NCBI GenBank assembly: GCA_013339895.1
Contig: JABACO010000016.1
Location: forward strand, 6,340,814-6,404,813
From: Ephydatia muelleri
Taxonomy: Eukaryota; Porifera; Demospongiae; Spongillida; Spongillidae
Length of the DNA stretch: 64,000 nucleotides
Direction: 5' to 3'
Shown here: positions 59,782 to 64,000 of the stretch, one piece after another
Layout of the letters: each line of letters opens with the position of its first letter
Numbering within the stretch: position 1 is the stretch's first letter
The notes under the pieces: model-generated
The model's input: the letters and a program-made list of their open reading frames with translations, nothing else
What the model was told of the DNA's origin: nothing
The model's database searches: none
Translations under genes and position numbers: made by a program

Positions 59782-61421
59782 CATATGCAGAAATGAGCGG
59801 TCAAAAGTCAGAAGTAATTAATTCACGGTTTGCGAATCAACGAATATTCCCGTATATCTACCCATAGACATGTATGGAGTACTTCAATACCAAGCGCGCC
59901 AGATTTTTCTCAGAATTTGTTATGAGAAATTGTTAGTACACTACTTATGGCATGATTTTTAGAAAGGTCGCCGTATTTTTCCTATTTAAGGTGTCGCTTC
60001 CCTAGGATTGTCATAACATTGTCCTCAATGTACGCGTAGTCAATGGGTTGCGTTTCTCATTACAATATTCTATGACCATTTGTGTCAACACCTTTACGAT
60101 TTGCTAATTTGTTATGAGAAAAAAATATAGCTAGTACATCGAAGAACTATAATATATATTGAAAACTAGGTCTTTATATTTAAAAATCGGCTTCCATAGT
60201 TGAAAGAAGTATTCCATATCGAATCAGATGTTGTCTCCGTCTCGTGCCCTCAAAATTGACTCACGCGCGTGGACGACACGTAAGGCAATGAGCTTCCCCC
60301 CTCCTTCTGTGTCAGCGATATGTACCACTTGTATACGTACTGTATGAAATCGGTTCCACACGCCTCCTAGCGCTACGCAACAGGGGTTTTTGCTACCAGT
60401 TGAGTACATATGCAAGGGCGCGTACTAGTACCCATACGTTCCGAATCTTTTGTAGGCCTAAACATCACGCATTTCATAATCTGTTACGTTGGTAATTTAT
60501 CCAAGCTACTCAAGTACAACTATAGGTGTGGCGTATACCGGCTATTGGCACCAATACGGTTACATGCATGTGTTTTAATTCTAGACAATGCGCACCGATT
60601 TATCGGAAGCTGAAAGCAGCTTCGACCGGCGTGGTAGCTTATTTGGTCTCCAAACGTTCTGCATGCACTTCACAACCATTCACTTTCACAGTGTGGCACT
60701 ACTTCTGTCTGGCTTCAACGACTTCTCTTACCTGAGTTATCAATTGGCCATAGCTAGTGTACCCATGTGAAGGCACCATAGGTAATGTACCCATGTGAAG
60801 GCACCATAGTCAGTGTACTGTACATACCCATGTGAAGGCACCATTGCAAGTTTACCCATGTGAAGGCACCGTAGCCTGTGTATATACCCATGTGAAGGCA
60901 TCATAGCTATTGTACCCATGTGAAGGCATCATAGCCAGTGTACCCATGTGAAGGCATCATAGCTATTGTACCCATGTGAAGGCACCATAGCTAGTGTAGG
61001 CATCATAGCTAGTGTACCCATTTGAAGACATCATAGCCAGTGTACGTAACCATGTGAAGGCATCATAGCTAGTGTACCCATGTGAAGGCATCATAGCCAG
61101 TGTACCCATGTGAAGGCATCATAGCTATTGTACCCATGTGAAGGCACCATAGCTAGTGTAGGCATCATAGCTAGTGTACCCATGTGAAGGCACCATAGCC
61201 TGTATGCATACACATGTGAAGGCATCATAGCTAGTGTATTCATGTGAAGGCACCATAGCTAGTGTACCCATGTGAAGGCATCATAGCTAGTGTACCCATG
61301 TGAAGGCATCATAGCCAGTGTACATACCCATGTGAAGGCACCATAGCCAATGTACCCATGTGAAGGCACCATAGCCTGTGTATATACCCATGTGAAGGCA
61401 TCATATCATGTAGCTAGTGTA
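59782..61421 (+). repeat. 1.64-kb direct duplication, copy 2
   Basis: Matches 46438-48076. By eye the differences are one substitution near 60386 and one inserted base near 60675. The tandem array continues past the homologous end to about 61500, giving about 25 units. A shorter relative of the left edge (CATATGCAGAAATCAGCGG) is at 54281. Confidence 0.95.
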
Positions 61422-61971
61422 CCCATGTGAAGGCATCATAGCTAGTGTACCCATATGAAGGCATCATAGCTTGTGTACCCATGTGAAGGCATCATAGCTA
61501 CACTATGGCGTGTGAAGCACACCAAATTGCCATCACACCATAGGGCACACTCTAGTGCTCTATGTGTGCAGGGCACACAAACACCTAGGTGTGACAAGTG
61601 AAATGGTGTGATCTGTACACTCCCTGGTGTGCATAATTAATTAACTAGTGCTACATGACATGTGCATGCATGCATGCAGTTGACTAGACTCACGGTATGC
61701 GACTGAAGCAGCCTGCATGTGAAAGTCTCAACTGATATAAAAATCAAAAATGGTGCACACGGCCACAGAAAATACAGCCATGTGTTGATCAGCCGAGATA
61801 AACTTGATACTGGTTGCATGACCGATCCATGGTCAGTAACACTCTTACATGTATTACAGCCCACCTGATAATATTGTAGCTCACGTTTTTTATCCCATAG
61901 GCAAGATGTACTTCCCTCGTTCTCAGTCCTGTCGAAGCTTGATGTACATGTAAGTACTAAGGTCATCATGA

Positions 61972-62275
61972 ATAGAGCTCTTTCATGGTCACATGACGCA
62001 TAGGCTTTAATTGCGTTAATTGTTTTTATGTCAATCACCTTGGTGCTTGGTTTACTATGGAAATGTATGGGCTTATGCTCGGGTATTGGTACTCTTTGTT
62101 TAAGTTACTCACGCTATGAGGGCTCAAGTAAAAATCATGTGTTAGAGCACAATAGTATATGTCTAGACGGCACTCTGAACTAATGTAACACACCTAAACC
62201 AAACGTAAGCCCATACTTCTCCATAGTAAATGGGCACCAATATGGCGGACTAATTAGATGATGAAAGAGCTCTAT
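61972..62275. mobile_element. Foldback/MITE element, about 304 bp
   Basis: The ends ATAGAGCTCTTTCATG and CATGAAAGAGCTCTAT-like (62259-62275) are inverted. Further in, TTTACTATGGAAATGTATGG is mirrored by CCATACTTCTCCATAGTAAA, giving arms of about 130 bp. No coding capacity. Confidence 0.75.
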
Positions 62276-62363
62276 AGGCTAAAACGTGTATGCATTAAAA
62301 AAAGAGGTTGCGGTAGTATGCATATAAGTGCGAGTAGGTGGTGGCCAGTGGATGTCACTCCTA

Positions 62364-62424
62364 GTGTGTGTGTGTGTGTGCGTGTGTGTGTGTGCATGTG
62401 TGTGTGTGTGTTGTGTGTGTGTAT
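62364..62424. repeat. (GT)n microsatellite
   Basis: About 60 bp of GT with C and A interruptions. The remainder of 62276-63448 shows no gene I can support. Confidence 0.85.
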
Positions 62425-63448
62425 ATAATTATAATTATAATATGGAAAAATGTATATATGTTTTTCTGTGTTTTGTCATGATCTCATGGTACCATACAAT
62501 CCATTTCCTTGCATACATTTGTAGTGGAGCTGGTCATTTGCGCTGTTGGCAACACCTCAAAGACCTACCAATATGAAGTAAATACAGAAGACTGTAGACA
62601 CATCAGGTTCTAATATGTACATGTACATGAATGATGATTGGTGTGGTTGCAGATTGTAAATTCATTCACTACATAATGGGTACAGGAGGAAGGTAGCCCC
62701 CAACAACAATGAATAATTAAACACGTTTATTCACGACAAACACGTACAGGCGTTCAAAATACAGTTTTTTCACATGCATTTCTTTCTGCTTGGAGAATGC
62801 GTTGCACCTTGCCCATGTGATGCAACTCTTCATTTTGATCGGGAACTCAACAGCACACCCACACAATTTTGGTCGTACTTCACGTACCATTCATCTGTGA
62901 AGTATCTGCCATCAAAATCGTCTGTTTGCATTTTAAGGGAAAGGCGATTTTTCTAATAGTTCCAGCCGTTAAGGAGCGACCGATGTGGAAAATAAACTGA
63001 CTTGCACTGTCTAAAACAGTTCGCATTAATGGTTGCATGTGGGTTACCAAACGCCCTATTAATATAAATTAAATCGCCGGCCTGTGTATAACGCACCTTA
63101 AGAGAGCAGGCGTGACACTTCTGTGAGACACCCACGATGCTTCTTCCTTAGGGTAGTCTTGCCATAGAACGAGAAACTCGCGTTTTTCACCCTACTTGGA
63201 TCGACCCCATGACACAGACACTAATCGATCGATATACTAACCTTCTTTCGTGACGTTACAATCCTTTCGACAGTTCGACTGGATAGTACCCATGCCAGCG
63301 AGTGTAGTCTCCAGGCTGGACCGCTACTCATTCTACATGTGTATTAATGCTATTAACTTAATTCATATACGCGCGGTGGGTAGCTCTCCATGCGTATAAT
63401 AATAATAAATAAGTTAACGATGGTCATTTCATCATATCGATCGTTGAA

Positions 63449-64000
63449 ATGACAGGTGGTGCTGCAGGAGCCACCTCCCTCCCGTGGGACGAGAGGGATC
63501 TTCCGTGTGTTACTATTGGTAATGCAAGAAAAACAAAGAACGCACGCATTTCTGCAAATAGTGAACTGCTACTTACACTTAGCGTGCCAAATGTACTGTT
63601 GTGTAAATGGCACTACGAAAAGCAGCAAAAGCTTATATGTGTGCTGAATGCCTCCGTTATACAGCACGCTGTTGCAATCCGCGAAAATTGCGAGAGACTT
63701 GAAACTCACTTGCAAGCATTGTGCCGTAAGGTCGGTTCGCTTTACCGATCAACTACTGGACGAAAAAAGCGCTCCATTTTAGAAGGTCAAACAAATATTT
63801 TTGTTCTTAATGGTGAGACGGTACCATACGATGAACATTCTACGTTGCTGGAGGATTTTGCAACTGTTGTACTTAAATGCGAAGGTCTGGAATCGGAAAT
63901 TGATAACTTGCGTGAAGCTTTAATAGCTCAAGCACAAAAGCAGCACCACGAAACACACAATGAACTCGTTCTAATGAACAGAGGTAGACGACTTGATGAG
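63449..64000 (+). CDS. Coiled-coil protein, 5' part, runs off the window
   Basis: From ATG at 63449 the frame stays open for 184 codons to the last base. It reads MTGGAAGATSLPWDERDLPC, then RISANSELLLTLSVPNVLLC, ETHLQALCRKVGSLYRST, GRKKRSILEGQTNIFVLNGE, and a heptad-rich end (LESEIDNLREALIAQAQKQ). No stop or strong donor is seen. It could be a first exon or part of a mobile element. The family was not recognised, although similar openings occur in transposon-linked sponge proteins as far as I recall. Confidence 0.55.
   Translation, partial: MTGGAAGATSLPWDERDLPCVTIGNARKTKNARISANSELLLTLSVPNVLLCKWHYEKQQKLICVLNASVIQHAVAIRENCERLETHLQALCRKVGSLYRSTTGRKKRSILEGQTNIFVLNGETVPYDEHSTLLEDFATVVLKCEGLESEIDNLREALIAQAQKQHHETHNELVLMNRGRRLDE

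Overview
This window is draft nuclear DNA from an invertebrate animal. A demosponge is my best guess, but that is inference. The genes have many short GT-AG introns, there is a eukaryotic type II tRNA-Leu, and DNA transposons, miniature inverted-repeat elements and microsatellites are dense. Two blocks of exactly 1000 N (9250-10249, 48077-49076) look like fixed-size placeholders for gaps of unknown length.

Layout. 1-26183 (+): the 3' part of one large VPS13 gene (bulk lipid-transfer protein), entered mid-gene and followed through 42 exons to its stop. Its upstream part is two tandem copies of the same roughly 11-12 exon block (1-4614 and 4676-~10307). Its downstream part encodes the conserved C-terminal region and PH-like end. 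Its introns carry five copies of one MITE family, an 860-bp CCCCT satellite, a 1.7-kb inverted-repeat element, a TA-flanked MITE and a decayed Ty3/gypsy retrotransposon (22105-25725, antisense).

28020-34241: a two-gene unit, probably mobile. A 15-exon, 979-residue zinc-finger/transposase-like gene (-) and a 5-exon coiled-coil gene (+, 308 residues) diverge from start codons 44 bp apart. Both are intact by splice-phase arithmetic. An internally deleted, broken copy of the first gene lies directly downstream. This is the most interesting part of the window.

35041-37197: a dead hAT element, a small hairpin element and tRNA-Leu(UAG). 37562-39060: an unrecognised but phase-consistent gene (-). 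39200-46345: tandem repeats, a relic of a second transposon-linked gene family (41778-43530), a minisatellite present in both orientations, and a TACA microsatellite. 46438-48076 and 59782-61421: a nearly identical 1.64-kb direct duplication carrying a 28-bp tandem array, with the first copy running into a gap. 49191-49391: the last exon of an unknown gene. 50470-50810: a broken Ulp1-type protease/PHD relic. 53125-54215: an inverted-repeat element. 57969-59010: a small secreted Reeler-domain gene with two single-base frame breaks. 61972-62275: a foldback element. 63449-64000: a coiled-coil reading frame that runs off the window.

The cellular genes (VPS13, Reeler, tRNA-Leu) are functionally unrelated. 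Most other coding sequence is transposon-derived.
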